A stretch of DNA of 64,000 nucleotides from Polydactylus sextarius (lineage: Eukaryota; Chordata; Actinopteri; Polynemidae), in contig CM028909.1 of assembly GCA_016801845.1 (NCBI GenBank), positions 1,130,963 to 1,194,962 of the forward strand, given 5' to 3'. How positions within the stretch are numbered: the first letter of the stretch is position 1; every line of letters begins with the position of its first letter. Positions 12,777 through 27,265 of the stretch are shown one piece after another. The notes under the pieces were generated by a model. That model saw nothing but the letters and a program-made list of their open reading frames with translations, was not told where the DNA came from and made no database searches. The translations under genes and the position numbers were made by a program.

Positions 12777-13633
12777 GGTGGACAGAGAGAGGAGGAGGAG
12801 AGGATGGAGGGATAGAGGAGGAGAGGAGGGGAGGAGGAGGAGGAGTGAAGAGCTGCTGCAGGTCTGATGAAGAGTCGTCTTCAGTGGATCATGACTGTAG
12901 AGACAGAGACATGGCGGCCATGTTGGATTTATCTTGAAAAAAAAAAAAATCACATTTTACTTCAGAAAATAAACTGGATTTAACAACAGATAGCTGCTAG
13001 CATAAACTGACATAGTGCTTTAGTAGCCTCTCCATTAGCTCACCAGGATAACATTTATTATCACGTTAGCATTGAGCATCTGGGCCAGTTTGGACGTGTG
13101 ATGGAGCCACAAATACTGTAAATAAAACATACAAAACTAAAACGATAAACAAATATTTACAACAAGAACCTGAACATGTGAAAACGTCGTATGTGACACA
13201 AATTGCTACATGACGCCTGGAACCGGTCACATGACGTGGTCACGACGGTAAAATCAGATGTTCTGTCTGACAAAGAATTTCCTGTTTATGTCCATTTCTT
13301 ATTTACATAACAACAACAACAACAACAACATTATCTAACAGTTCTCGTTTGCTCCAGAAAGATTTCAGCTCCATGTTTCATGTTGAAGATAAAATTTACT
13401 TCAGTTCATTTAGAAACCTCCTCACTCTGCTACTGAGGTCATGTGACCTTTATCTAACTCCACATCCACGACATAAACATCACCTGCTGCAGCAGTGAAT
13501 CATGGGATATGTTGGGCTGTGAAGGATCGTATACGGCGAAAATAACGAGGACGTCTGGTTTTTGCGAGAGAGAAAGCAGGTGGCGGACGATGGCGCGGTT
13601 ATGTTGTGATCATTAAACCTGAGAGTTTGGCTC

Positions 13634-13674
<41 letters not shown>

Positions 13675-13833
13675 GATCTGTTTTTGTCTCTTTTCACTGA
13701 TTCGTCGCTCTCAAAGAAGCTTCAGCAGCTGGATGGAAACTTGTCTGTCGTCCTGTGTTTACATTTGACTGACAGCTCTGAACACACACACACACACATA
13801 TACATACACACACACACACACACACATATACAT

Positions 13834-13905
<72 letters not shown>

Positions 13906-15775
13906 CAGCTGAATCTTAATCTCTAGCCGTCGCCCTGAATGGAAACAAAATGGAGTCCTCCTCCTCCTCCTCCTCCTCCTCCTCCTCCTCCTCCTGCTCC
14001 TGCAGCACCGCAGGTTTTACATTAACGCGCTGCAGCGTATGTTGTCAGCGTGGGCGCCGCTGCTGCTGGGAGCTGAACCCTGGACCACATGACGCTTCAT
14101 CTCCTCCTCCTCCTCCTCCTCCTCCTGTTTCCAGCTCAGACTCACTGATCGATACGAGATGAGAAGATGAGAAACTGAACGTGAAAACAAACCAGGATCA
14201 GTTTCTGTCACTTGTTGTGGTGGATCCACCTGGCGGTTCAGGGACCAGTTGATCATGGCCCTGGTCCTAAAACAGATCCTGGTCCTAGTCCTGATCCTAG
14301 ACCAGATCCTGGTCCTCAGCTCAGCATCAAACACCCAGTAAAGGTTCCACTGATCTGTTTCTACATCGTAGTCTCAGAATCATGGAGGCTTTTATTTTTG
14401 AAACAACAGGAGGAAGTGGAGTCACATGACGATGTCTTGCTGAGATCTGATTGGCTGTCAGACATTCTTCATATTAGAGGTGGCTAACTTGTTGGCAGCT
14501 GATGACTTTTCAAAATAAAAGACTTCCTTCCTAAGGCTATCGGACTGCTACCTCAAAACATCCAACGAAAACAACGTCACAAGTGTAGACTGGGCTTCTA
14601 AACTAAGGTTTATAAATTAGCTACGTTAGCTAACGTAGCCAAGTCAGCTGAAGTGGTTGAATATGCTAATAAGGTAGCTGAAGTAACTAAGTTAGTTTAA
14701 ATAGCTAGGTAGCTAGCTGAAATAACCAAATTATTTAAGTAATAATGTTAGCAAAGAGCTAGCCAAGTTAGCTAATGTGGCTAAATAAGGTACGTAAAGT
14801 GGCTAAGTTCGCTAACATAAACAAACAACTAAGGCATCATTAAATCTGACGCATCTAGTGTAATTTAAAAAAACTACGCTTCCTAAAATAACCAAATTAC
14901 TGAGGTAAAAAAATTATCTTCGTTAGCTGAAGTAGCTAAGTTAAGAAGCTAAGATGTAAACAGGAGATCCTCTGTAGGTTTGAACAACTGCTTCACTAAT
15001 AGAGATCAACACACACACACACACACACACACGTCCTCTTAATTGATCTCTATACATTATTAAAGATTTCTTTAAAATGCGTCGGTGCGTCATGTGTTTT
15101 TATTGTGAGCACTTAGTGTAAATACCAGTAAGTAATAAACTCTATTAGTAGACGTTCAGTTAACGTTGACAAAAATAAACCAGATACAGACTTAAAGATG
15201 TCTGTATCTCTGTAGCTCTGCTGGATGTTTCTAACGCCATATTGGGTCTCCTAGGAAACCAAAGAAGCCACTGTGTCCATTGATAGCAGACGTAGCGTTA
15301 GCATTAGCTAACTAGCTAACGTCAACAAGACAGAATCAAGTCTCGTTTTCTCTCATTTCGTGAAGATGTTGTCAGGTCTATTTGCAGCAGATTCTTCTGA
15401 TAAAACTCAAATAAAAGGTCAAATAAAAAGAAAAATCTTGTGATTTTCTGTTTCTGTTTCTCATCAACACAAACTGACACGTTTCTGTGTTTGACAGATG
15501 ATCAGAGAAGAAAAAGACGCCGACTGGGTACACGTTGACGGACGTGTTTTCTCTGTTCTCTGACATTTTTATGGACTCAACAATTAATCAATAATGAAAA
15601 TAAGTGTAACTAACTCTCCGCCCCCCGGAGGAAACACAGATCCTCGTTTAGAGGCTGAATGTGAAGTGACAGCTCTAATTAGTTGTCAACAAACAAACGG
15701 CTGTAATCCAACGTCCTGGCGTGTTAATTACAGCGTCACAACGTAAATTACATTCGACTTCAAGACGGGAGGCAG

Positions 15776-15826
15776 AAGCAGAAGAAGAAGAAGAAGAAGA
15801 AGAAGAAGAAGAAGAACAAGAAGAAG

Positions 15827-15856
<30 letters not shown>
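15776..15856. repeat. (GAA)n trinucleotide repeat
   Basis: About 26 units, interrupted once by AAC. Confidence 0.95.
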
Positions 15857-15857
<1 letters not shown>

Positions 15858-16111
15858 CCTCCAAGTCTCCTTCTTCTTGTTCGAGGACGAGGAACATGGA
15901 GTCAGAGCTGATCTCTGAATGGACAGATAATAAAGTTTTCACTCGGGCAGCAGAGACGTACAGTAACAATTAACCCTGTGACACACACACACACACACAC
16001 AGAAACACAAAGAGGCAGTGAAAGATCAGCACATTAGTTAATTAGCCTGCTGAGCTGAGGGGGAGACGGGGGAGAGATGGGGGTCGACAGATGGACCAGT
16101 GAGACAGAGAG

Positions 16112-16191
<80 letters not shown>

Positions 16192-16278
16192 CAACAGACA
16201 GCTGGGCAGACAGAGGAGACAGATAGAGTTTCTCTAACTGGACGACGATTTCACTCAACCGTCCATCACCTGCTGAAC

Positions 16279-16325
<47 letters not shown>

Positions 16326-17303
16326 AACGTCAACACTAACTTAAAAGTTAAATGTCACTAAATCTGTGATAAAACGATCAGAGCGACGTCTTCAGACGTT
16401 TTGATTTGTCTAAAACCCTGATGACAAATCAATCAATCAGCTGATGATTTCATCTTGAGCCATGTTAGCGAGGTGCTAACCCAAGCTAACACGAGTCTCA
16501 AATCCACATCAAATTCTCACACAAATCCAACTTTGTTTTCTTAGTTACATGTAGATCAGCACCTCCTCCAGACCAGCAGGTGGCGCCACCTTTAGCTGTA
16601 GCTGCTAGCTACTAGCTGCTAGCTGATAGCATTAACCAACACACTGATAGTTTGTGTTTCTAGAGCCATAAAGTCGACAATGGTTGGATCCTTTACAGCT
16701 CAAGTAGCTATTTTAGCTAAAGCAACAAAGCAACAGCAGTTAGCTAAGAAGGCTAAATAAGCTAAATTAGCTGAAATTATTTGATTGTTTAAGGTAGCAG
16801 TTAGCTAAGGAATCACAAAATTAGCTAAGTTAGCTGAGGTGGCTAAATAAAGCACCGTAGACTTGGACCTGGTCCTCTGAAGGACGTAGCCTTGATTCTG
16901 GGGAACAGCTATAGCCAGCTAGGTTTGCTAATGCTAACATCAGCGAGATAACTGTTCCCTACTTCCTGTCTGAGGTGACGTAACTATGCTGCTACGTCAG
17001 TGGTGGGAGGTTCAAACAGACTTTACTTTGACGTTATCGTCAGTTAGCATCATCATGTAGCATTGTAGCATGTTGATGAGAGCTGAACTTCCTGCAGGTG
17101 TGTGTGTGTGTGTGTGTCAGTGTAACGTTAATGTGTGTGTGTGTGTGTCTTTGTACTGAGGCTCAGTGTCGACCCCCGAACATCCAGACCAACAAAACCC
17201 AAACTCAAACCCCTGAAGCCTTTTTCTCTGCGGCACAATGTGTCTTTGTCGTGTGTTTATTGGAGCCTGAGATTCAAACAGAGACTCAGTCACAGAGACA
17301 CCG

Positions 17304-17362
17304 AGGTGAGGAGGGTGAGGAGGGTGAGGAGGGTGAGGAGGGTGAGGAGGGTGAGGAGGGTG
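17304..17362. repeat. 9-bp repeat GGTGAGGAG
   Basis: Six to seven perfect units; each contains a splice-donor-like GGTGAG on the plus strand. Confidence 0.9.
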
Positions 17363-18297
17363 AGTCTGGGTCAGACTGGGGGACAGGGGGAGGGAAGAGA
17401 GTTGGTTTTATGGCTCCCGGTTGGACGGTGACAGGTCACATGTGCTGATAAACTAGAATATCACATCAAACCTGATTAGACCTGATTGGACCTGGATCTG
17501 AACCTGGATCTGGACTGAGTCCTCTGGTCCAGCTGGTCTGGATTAATGTAAAGACTTTGAAATAAAACACTTACATCATTAATTATCAATTAATTAAACA
17601 ACATGTTAATTATGTATTTCTGTATATATAAAATGATACAATATATCATGTGTTCCAAAATATAATATAAAAACACAATATTAATAATTATTAACTGTGA
17701 TACGTCGCCGTAGTAACAGATGCTAACGGTCGCTAGGTGTATTAGCAGTTGAACACATGTAACAGGAAGTGATTTAACTGTAATTAAATAAACAGTGAGC
17801 TTTAATACGTCCTCCTGCAGACTGTCTGTAATTAAACCTCCAGGCTCTGCTATTATCAACTCAGGCGCTAACATGCTAACACGCTAACACACACCGTCCT
17901 AATCTCCACCCCTTCCACCCCCACCATCACTGCTGACTGAGGATGTTTGTTTTATTATGGAAATAACAACAAGGAAGAAGATGTTTAAAGTGAGCTAACG
18001 TTAGCATGTTAGCAAAACAGAATCCAAACTAATACTAAAGTTAGCATGTTAGCAAAACGGGATCCAACCTGATGCTAACGTTAGCATCAGATGATTTAAG
18101 AGCTTCTGACTGATCACATCTGCAGCTTTTAATGTTTTTTTTATCTTTTATCATATGAAGAAACTTTAAACTTTAATAAAACTTTAATCCATAAGATTTA
18201 TCAGCAACGAGTCTTTTAATTACATCGATATTTAAACTGAAGATCAATAAAACATCAGGATTTATCAGAGACGTCTGAGCAGCCACAGTCCATTAAC

Positions 18298-18334
<37 letters not shown>

Positions 18335-20589
18335 CATTAGAGGCAGACTCTGGTCACGTGACTTTGTGTGAATTTAATGGATCAGCTGATGGAAACCAGA
18401 GCTGTGAACTTTATAAACATGTCTGACAGAGCGGTTGTCGCCACGGCGGCGGCTCCGTTAAACAAACGACCTGAAGAGGTCGACGAAGGATCTGATTGGT
18501 CGACGAGACGCCGAACGTCAACGCTGTTGTTTACATCAACGGTCGGGACGGAGAAGAAAACATGACGCTGACGGCCCCTCGGTGACCTCTGACCTCAGAG
18601 TAAATCACCACGGTGACGCAGTAATAAACAGTTTGTTCCTGAGACACTTTACTGCTCTGAGGATACATTTAACTACAACATGGGGAGATGTGGACCAGAG
18701 ATGGACCAGGACCAGGACCAGGACCTTCTTACATCACTACTCATACTACTACTGAAGTCATGTGACCTTTAGCTTCAACTTCAACTAACTTAGCATCAAC
18801 CGAACAGCTACTAGCTAATGATGCTAACATGGCTATGTTAGCTAACTAAGCTACTTCAGATACTTGAGCTCACTTTGATACCTTAGTCTTTTTTAAGCTA
18901 ACTTCTAACTAGTTGGGTTACTTGGCTACGTTAGCTTATTTAGCCACCTCAGCTCAACTTAGCTATATTTGTTACATTCAAAATAACACAGACTAGTCTC
19001 CACCTGGGACACAAACAGCCGATGATTCACTAGCTACTGATGCTAATGTGGCTAATTTAGCCACATCAGCTAATTCAGCTCATGTTGTGATACATTAGCT
19101 AACTTTGTTACAACTGTAACGTATGGTTTTTTTCAGCTAGCGTGGCTTATTTAGCTACTTTTGCTAATTAAACCACATAATTGATCATGTGACTACAAAT
19201 CCAGCTGATGTAGACGATATGTTGGTTGTTAACAGAATAAAACTGCCGATCATTGAAGTGCTGCGTCGTGTTTTATATGAAGAAAAGTCTCAGTAGTAAA
19301 CAGTAAACAGACGTATGTTGGTGGTCAGACAGTCCGACCGCTGCTGCCTGTTGTTAGCGCCTGGTTTGTTTCCTGCATCGCTACAAAACTCCAAACACTC
19401 CTGTGGTTTTCAGTCTGACTCTTCAATTCAATTAAAGGTTATTTAGCAGGAAACTAAAAACAGAGACAGGATAAGGAGAAACCTCAGCACACAGAGGACA
19501 GACTGTCTGTGGAGGAGACGCTTAGCATAGCTTAGCATAAAGACTGGGAGCAGATGGAAACTGTTAGCGTAGCTTAGCATAAAGACTGGGAGCAGATGGA
19601 AACTGTTAGCATAGCGGCACCGCAGAACAAATTAAAAGACAGAAGTTAAAGCAGCTACAAGATGTGAAGATGTAATATGACTCTGAGCAGCAGCTAGCTG
19701 GTTAGCATGCTAACTTCACTGCTAACAACATTGATATCAACAAGTTTAATCCTGAACTGGTCATAAATGGCTGCTAACGCTAACATTAGCTGTGTGTTGA
19801 ATGATTGGTCTGATCGTTGAGGTTAAATCCTGGTAAACATGTGAAACGGCTCCAAACAAACCAACACGTCTGATCGTTGAACCTCTCAGAGTTTTACTGT
19901 TGATGTGAGAAGCTGCCGTTTCACTTAAAACACTTCAAACTGATGTAAATAAACACACTGTGTGTAACAAATGAGCTGCGACGAGCGGAAACTGCAGCAC
20001 GGTCCTTTAAACGTCACGCATGTCAGGACTGAAACCGACTCCAGATCTGATCCGGTCCTACATTAAAACAACACGTTAACGTTGAAAACAGCTGCTGTTC
20101 GTCTACGAGACGTAAAGAAAGAAACTGTTGTTAAAACAAATCGACACATCCAGTAGAAATATCACACTTCCTGTTCCACCAGGTCCAGACTCAACCGTTG
20201 AACCAAACAACGAGGAAGTGGACACTTTGTTTCTGAAACGTTGGAATGTTTAAATGTTCAAAAGTTCAAAAGTTTAAAAGTTTCTAGAACTTTAATGGAA
20301 CAAAAACTGATCATTACTGACAAAGACTGATGACTCAGACCAGGACTCAACTCAGACCAGGACTCAGACCAGGACTCAACCCAGGACTCAGACCAGGACT
20401 CAACCCAGGACTCAGACCAGGACTCAGACCAGGACTCAACCCAGGATTCAGACCAGGACTCAGGGACTCAGACCAGATTTTAGACCAGGACTGAACAGAT
20501 GAGACTGGAGGTAGAGTCAGAGGACCACACCCTGAACTCTGAGTCTCTGTTGGTTCATAAAACATTTCTATTACTCAACAGCTGCAGTG

Positions 20590-20876
<287 letters not shown>

Positions 20877-21284
20877 AGAGCAGCTGTGAGTTCATGCTCG
20901 TTGTTAAACAAAACTTTATTATTATTAAATCATTTCAACTTGACACCTGTGACATCAGCGTGACATCACACTGTCATACCTGTCGTTATGGTGATGATGA
21001 CATCACAGAGTTAACGTCTGTTACTATGTCAACTAATAAAAGACCAGCACAGACCTTCGTAGACCGGATCCTTTCGAAGGACACCGTCGCTGATGTGGCC
21101 GTAAATAAAGATGGCCGCCGCCTCCGTCTGCCGCCGCCAAAACAAACATGATGAACAACGGCGGTGGCCATCTTGGATCTGAGTTTCACAACAACCTGAA
21201 GTGACTCATTTTAACTTCCTCTAATATATGAAAAAGGTCAGTGTTTATTTCACTTCATACAAAACTGCTGCTGTTTATTTCATC

Positions 21285-21316
<32 letters not shown>

Positions 21317-21420
21317 AGACTAAATAATAAAACTGGTCTGAAGGACAAAGGTGCAGAAACAACCATGAACAGTGAGTATAAACACACACACGTATGTGTT
21401 TGACCCTGAGTCTTATAGGA

Positions 21421-21617
<197 letters not shown>

Positions 21618-21687
21618 CAGCTGCTGGAGGTCAGGAGGCATCGAGGGAGGAAGTGAAGAGTGTCAGCTGATTGTTTCCTGCCTGTTC

Positions 21688-21753
<66 letters not shown>

Positions 21754-22124
21754 CAGAAGTATTCCAACTATTTTAGACGTCAGAAGTGAAGGTGTTTCAA
21801 CTCCAAGATGATGAAGAAACAGGAAGTGAAAGAAGACATTTAAATAAGTTTAAATAAAGTTCAACTGTGAAAATTTAAACGTTTAAATTATTTTTTTTTT
21901 TTAATTTGGATGAAAAACAATCTGTAAATTTGGGATAAACAATTTTTTAAAAAGCTGTAAATGTGTTGATAATGAACAAAATACAACAGTTGGTGAAGAA
22001 TCGTCTGAATCTTGCTTCGGTTCTGATCCAAAAGTCCTGGTTTTGGTCAGACCTGGACCAGGATCTGACACCAGATCCTGGTCTAATCTATGTTCGGGTC
22101 AGGTGATGTGTCTACGCTACAAGC

Positions 22125-22245
22125 TAACAGCTAACAGCTCATGGCTAACAGCTAACAGCTAATGGCTAACAGCTAACGGCTAACAGCTAACGGCTAACAG
22201 CTAACAGCTAACAGCTAACAGCTAACGGCTAACAGCTAACAGCTA
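22125..22245. repeat. AGCTAACGGCTAAC array
   Basis: Alternating AGCTAAC and GGCTAAC heptamers, about 17 units. Confidence 0.92.
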
Positions 22246-22647
22246 ACCACAACCATCCTTTCCTGCAGATTCCTGATGTTTCCTCCATCAAACGTCAAAA
22301 TAGTGTAAATGTTTACGATCACAGGATTGATGAGACGCCACCAAGGCAACCAGCGCCAAACAGCCGCCATGTTGGATCATCAGGGAAAACGAACAAACAA
22401 CAACAACAAAGTCTGTGTGAGTCTGTAACACACACACACACACACACGCAGGAGGACGTTCTGCTGATTGATGACAGAGACTCAGAGCTGATGACATCAT
22501 CACCACCGACGTCGTCATTGGACGACACAGAGATTAGGAGGAAGACTAAGGGGGCGGAGCCAAAACATCTTCACAGAGACGACGATGAAAATATGAGTCT
22601 GCTGAGTCAGCGTTTCCTCCGAACAACTACCACTGACTCAGCAGCTG

Positions 22648-22682
<35 letters not shown>

Positions 22683-22768
22683 CGGAGTCTAATGGTATAT
22701 TAATAAACAATGACACACACAAGTAACATGTGACCTGATTCCAACTGAGTTATAATTAATGACACACA

Positions 22769-22843
<75 letters not shown>

Positions 22844-23509
22844 TCTGATCAGCATCCCATAATAAGCAGCAGTGATGGATTTTATAAAAGTGAATGGATT
22901 TTGAGTGATGGATTTTATAAAAATCCATCACACAGACACTCACTCTGTATCAACAGGAAGTTGATCATTAATTGATCGTTTCAGATGTTTTATTTAAATC
23001 AATTAATCCTCTGATTGATCAATAAATCAGACCGATTGGCGTCTCGGAGCCTGACAGTCGACTCAGAGGGCGGAGCCTCAGAGCAGCAGCCAATCAGAGG
23101 CGAGCACAGACAAAAACCACAATGGAGACGAGAAGAGTCACACATCAGAGTGTGACAACAAGATCTGATCCAGATCAAGAACCTGGTCCTGATGTTTCTT
23201 ATAAGCCACTAAAACTAAACCCTGCGCCTGAAGCCCCGCCCCCTCCTGATGAGACCACGCCCACATGTAATAACCACCCGGTGCTGATGATGTCGTTACA
23301 TCAACGACGTGAACGAGTGAATTAACGGTTTCATCACCATGGTTACCAGCTGCAGCCTCAGCGTCAACACCCATTGGTTGGTTGATCAGAAGCCCCGCCC
23401 CCTCTGCCTGTTAGCCAATTAAAACCCACGTCAAATTATGTTTGTTTCTGGAAAATTAATTGAACAGTTACTTCATTCACCGATCAACTGATCAATAAAA
23501 CGAGTTAGA

Positions 23510-24065
23510 GTCTGGTCTGGACCTGGTCTGGAACTGGTCTGGACCTGATCTGGACTTGATCTGGACCTGATCTGGATATGATCTGGACCTGGTCTGGACC
23601 TGATCTAGACCTAGTCTGGACCTGGTCTGAACCTAGTTTAGACTTGAACTGAACCTCATCTGTCTGGACCTGGTCTGGACCTGGTCTGAACCTAGTTTAG
23701 ACTTGAACTGAACCTCATCTGGACCTGGTCTGGACCTGATCTGGACCTGGTCTGGACCTGGTCTGGACATGAGCTGGACCTGAGCTGGACCTAATCTGGA
23801 CCTGATCTGGATATGATCTGGGCCTGGTCTGGACCTGATCTGGACCTGGTGTGAACCTGGTCTGAACCTAGTTTAGACTTGAACTGAACCTCATCTGGAC
23901 CTGATCTGGACCTGATCTGGATTTGGTCTGGACCTAATCTGGACCTGGTGTGAACCTGGTCTGAACCTAGTTTAGACTTAAACTGGACCTCATCAGGACC
24001 TGATCTGGACCTGATCTGGATTTGGTCTTGACCTGGTCTGGACCTGATCTGGACCGGATTTAAAC
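23510..24065. repeat. Minisatellite of CTGGACCTGGTCTGGACCTG type
   Basis: About 45 imperfect units of 12 bases built on TCTGGACCTGRT, with a larger repeated block around GAACCTAGTTTAGACTTGAA occurring four times. Confidence 0.88.
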
Positions 24066-25169
24066 CTGTTTCAGCAAAGATAAAAAGAAACTAAACGTGT
24101 TAATAAAACCAAAGACTTTTACTGTGAAAGGTTTCACTGAACTGAACTGATCCTGGAACAGTTTCTGATAACTGATCAATCGATATATTTTAAGAAAATA
24201 TTGTTGATCAAAAGACGAGAAAACGATCAACTGGTCAATAATGACTTAATCAATACTGTTAATCAATACTGATCATGATTTGAGACAAACAGGTCAAACT
24301 GTGAACTGACTGATCGATTGACCGTCGATAATTAAATGATGGAACCAGACGATTAAACATCTCATCAATGAATCAATTAATTGATCACTGATCAACTAAA
24401 CCATTGAATGATTATCAAAATCAATCACAAACAAATTGATGTTGAAAAAATTTGTCAGTTGGTGGAATGAAATGATCAGAGACCAGGACTGGACTAAGAC
24501 CAGAACCAGGTCCAGAACCAGTACCAGATCTAGAGACCCGCTACAGCTGATGACTTCACTTCCTGTTCCTCTTCAAAATAAAAGTCCAGAACCTGGATCA
24601 AAGATCTAACGGTGCCACGACAACTGAAATAATTTATCAATGATCAAATCATCGATCAATACAGTGAACATGACGCTTTAGTAAAGTGACTGAGAACTGA
24701 TGATTAATCAGTGACTGATTGATCGATTGACTGATTAATCAGTGTCAACATTCTGATTCTCAACTGGATCCTCTGATCCAGTTGATCTGAATCAATTGAT
24801 CAATGTTTCCACCGGATTAATTAAGTCTAATGACAGATCATCTGATCAGTCTGATCATCTATTGATCACTGATAACAAACTGATCAGTTTCCTGGTCCTG
24901 TCATCAATCAATAATCAATCCTAAATCTGTTTGTGTCTGATCATCACTGATCGATGTGATTATTGATCATGTTGAACTGAAACCTCCTTGTTGTTCATCT
25001 GAACCTGCTTATTAATCAGTTGATGAGGACGTCACATTAGTTATTGATCAGTAGAAAATAAAAATCTGACTCTGTCCCTGTTTGTTGTGATGACATCACT
25101 GATCAATAACCAGCTGATCCGTTTGATCATTGGTCTGATCAGCTCAGAGACCAGAAACCGGAGCTGATC

Positions 25170-26330
25170 GGTCTCATTGATCCGGATCCGATCAGATCCT
25201 GGATCTTCTCCGGCACATGGACGCGGATGCAGCTGGAGCCGGGGACCGGTGTGTGGGTCTGACCGGGCCCGGGTGTCGGTGCGTGTTTGTCCGCAGAGGT
25301 CTGAGCTCCTCCCGCCGCCGCTGCGCCGCTTCAGCTGCGGTTTTACCCGGTTTTTGCGGCGCTGCCTCCCCCTTTTGTTCTTCTTTAATGGATCAGCGTC
25401 TGGAGCCTCGCTACCTCCCAGACCCCCCCACCCTCCTCCCTCCCTCCCCTCCTCCTCCTCCCCCTTCTCCTCCTCCACCTCCCCCACTCTCGAAAAACAC
25501 CGACCCGCCGCAAAACGACGCGATTCAGGCGCAAATTTTAACTGTTTGATGCAGAAAAAAGCGCAGAAACGAAGCGCCGCAACTGGTGCACGCAGCGAGG
25601 CCGCGCGCGCGTGCCCGCGTGTAAAAACAGTCCCTACCTGGGGTATCAACCCCTCCCCCTCCTCACCCTCCCTCCCCCCACAGCAGGGGGGAGAAAATGG
25701 AGACGTTTCCAGGCGTCAAAGCAGCGGAGGAGCAGCGGTGATGCGGCGGAGAGACGAGGCGTTTTCCCCCAAAACATCCACACGTACCCCCGCTCCACCT
25801 CCACCTCCACCCCGCTACCCCCACATCCAACACCCCGGACCCACACACCCCTCCTCCACCACCAACACCCCTCCACGAGCCCCCTCTCCTCGAGGACCTA
25901 CCTGGACGTGAACGCGCAGGAAAAGTCCAGAGATTTAAATCCAGTCGGTCCCACGCGCCGCTGCTGCCTTTCTTCTTCTCCTCCTTCTCCTTCTTCTTCT
26001 TCTACTGCTCCTCTTCCTCAGTGAGCGGGGGTCAGGTGGCGGCAGCAGCGGGAGGAGCAGCAGGAGGAGGCGGTGGCGGTTCTGATGATAATGATGATGA
26101 TGAAGAGTCCGGACCGGTTCGGTAAAAAAGTGAAGCGTTAATCCGGAGCAGAGTCTGAGTCAGAGCGCGGAGCTGCGCGGCGTCCCCCCCAGTCTCACAC
26201 AGCCTGCCTCGGCTTGGCTCGGCTCGGTCTGCCCCTGCTCCACAGCCAGCCCCCAGCGGGACCGCACCACCGCACACCCGGCCCCGAGGGGGAGGTCGGC
26301 CCGGCCGGAGCCGCCGGGTCACGGCCGGTA
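25170..26330 (-). promoter_or_regulatory. plxna3: CpG-rich block, probable plxna3 promoter and non-coding exon 1
   Basis: This is the only long GC-rich, CpG-dense stretch in otherwise AT-leaning DNA, with GC boxes and purine/pyrimidine runs. It lies about 13 kb upstream of the plxna3 start codon on the same strand. A near-ideal minus-strand donor, CCAG|GTAGGT, ends at 25902, and a second (CCCAG|GTAGGG) lies near 25,635. Either could end a 5' UTR exon that splices to the acceptor before 12894. That plexin-A genes commonly have a non-coding first exon is background knowledge. No transcript evidence is available here. Confidence 0.5.
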
Positions 26331-26784
26331 AACACCAACAATTGTCAGTATTAAATAGACTGATTTAACGCAAACATATGTAGAAATAAACTTCAATATT
26401 CACGTTTAATTAAAGAACCTGTATGTTTACAGGTATAAAAGCGATTGTCGAAACCCCCCACTCCCAGGGAAGATTGGTACAGTCCAACTCCTTAATCTGC
26501 TGTTTGTCCTCCTCCCAGAGCCAGATGTGGAGAGAGGAGGTGAGGAGGAGAGGAGGAGGAGAGGAGTGAGGAGGTGAATGAAAATAAAGGAGCGAGGACA
26601 CGCGGACACTAGAGACGAAGATTTAAATAAATAAATATAAAATAAAAGAAGTGAAAACAGAGATAAAGGAACAGAAAGAGGAATCGATCGACGGATAAAA
26701 TCAAATCTGTCACCAACAAAACAAGCTGACTCATTGAGACCGAAATTTTTACTAACAAAACATCTAAACTACAGATTTATAGAC

Positions 26785-26965
26785 CCGTACCGCCCCCTGG
26801 TGGCTGGTTGAAGTACAGGCAGTAAGCCCCGCCCCCTCTACATGTTAGCAGATGGTCCCAACTGAAACATGACATGACGTCACAACGACGGTTGAACAGC
26901 GGGAATGAAACTTCGGACTGAGTAAAGATGGCCGACGCTTCTTCTTCCTCCCGCCGTAACAAACA
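26785..26965. repeat. Interspersed repeat, GCCCCCTGGTGGC type, copy 1
   Basis: Shares CGCCCCCTGGTGGC, TAAGCCCCGCCCCCT and nearby TGTTAGC words with 33,090-33,440, in the same order. I believe this type is common in fish genomes but cannot name the family. Confidence 0.6.
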
Positions 26966-27149
26966 GGAGTTGCAGAGGAACCAGGAAGTTCTGCCGTTTT
27001 AACACGCTAACATTTAAAAAGCTGCTAGCTAGTTAGATAACAATCCATCATTTGCAGCATTGTGCTATCGCTACATGGCTAATATTAGCATTAGCAACTG
27101 TTTACTCATTCAAAGAACGAATTGGTGATTGGTTTAGATAAGAAAAAGG

Positions 27150-27265
27150 GTAGCTTGTTAGCATAGTTTAGCATAAAGACTGGAAGCAGATGGAAACTGC
27201 TAGCATAGCTTAGCATGAAGACTGGGAGCAGAGGGAAACTGTTAGCCTAGCTTAGCATAAAGATA
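27150..27265. repeat. Interspersed repeat with AGCATAAAGACTGGRAGCAG
   Basis: Three partial units of about 42 bases (TTAGCATAAAGACTGG, AAGCAGATGGAAACTG). Two more are at 19,525-19,615. I believe it is a widespread fish repeat motif. Confidence 0.7.

Noticed and set aside
25177..25911. 244-residue plus-strand frame and 202-residue minus-strand frame in the CpG block
   Set aside because: Low-complexity Pro/Ser/Arg sequence on both strands, as expected from CpG-rich DNA; no family similarity recognised.
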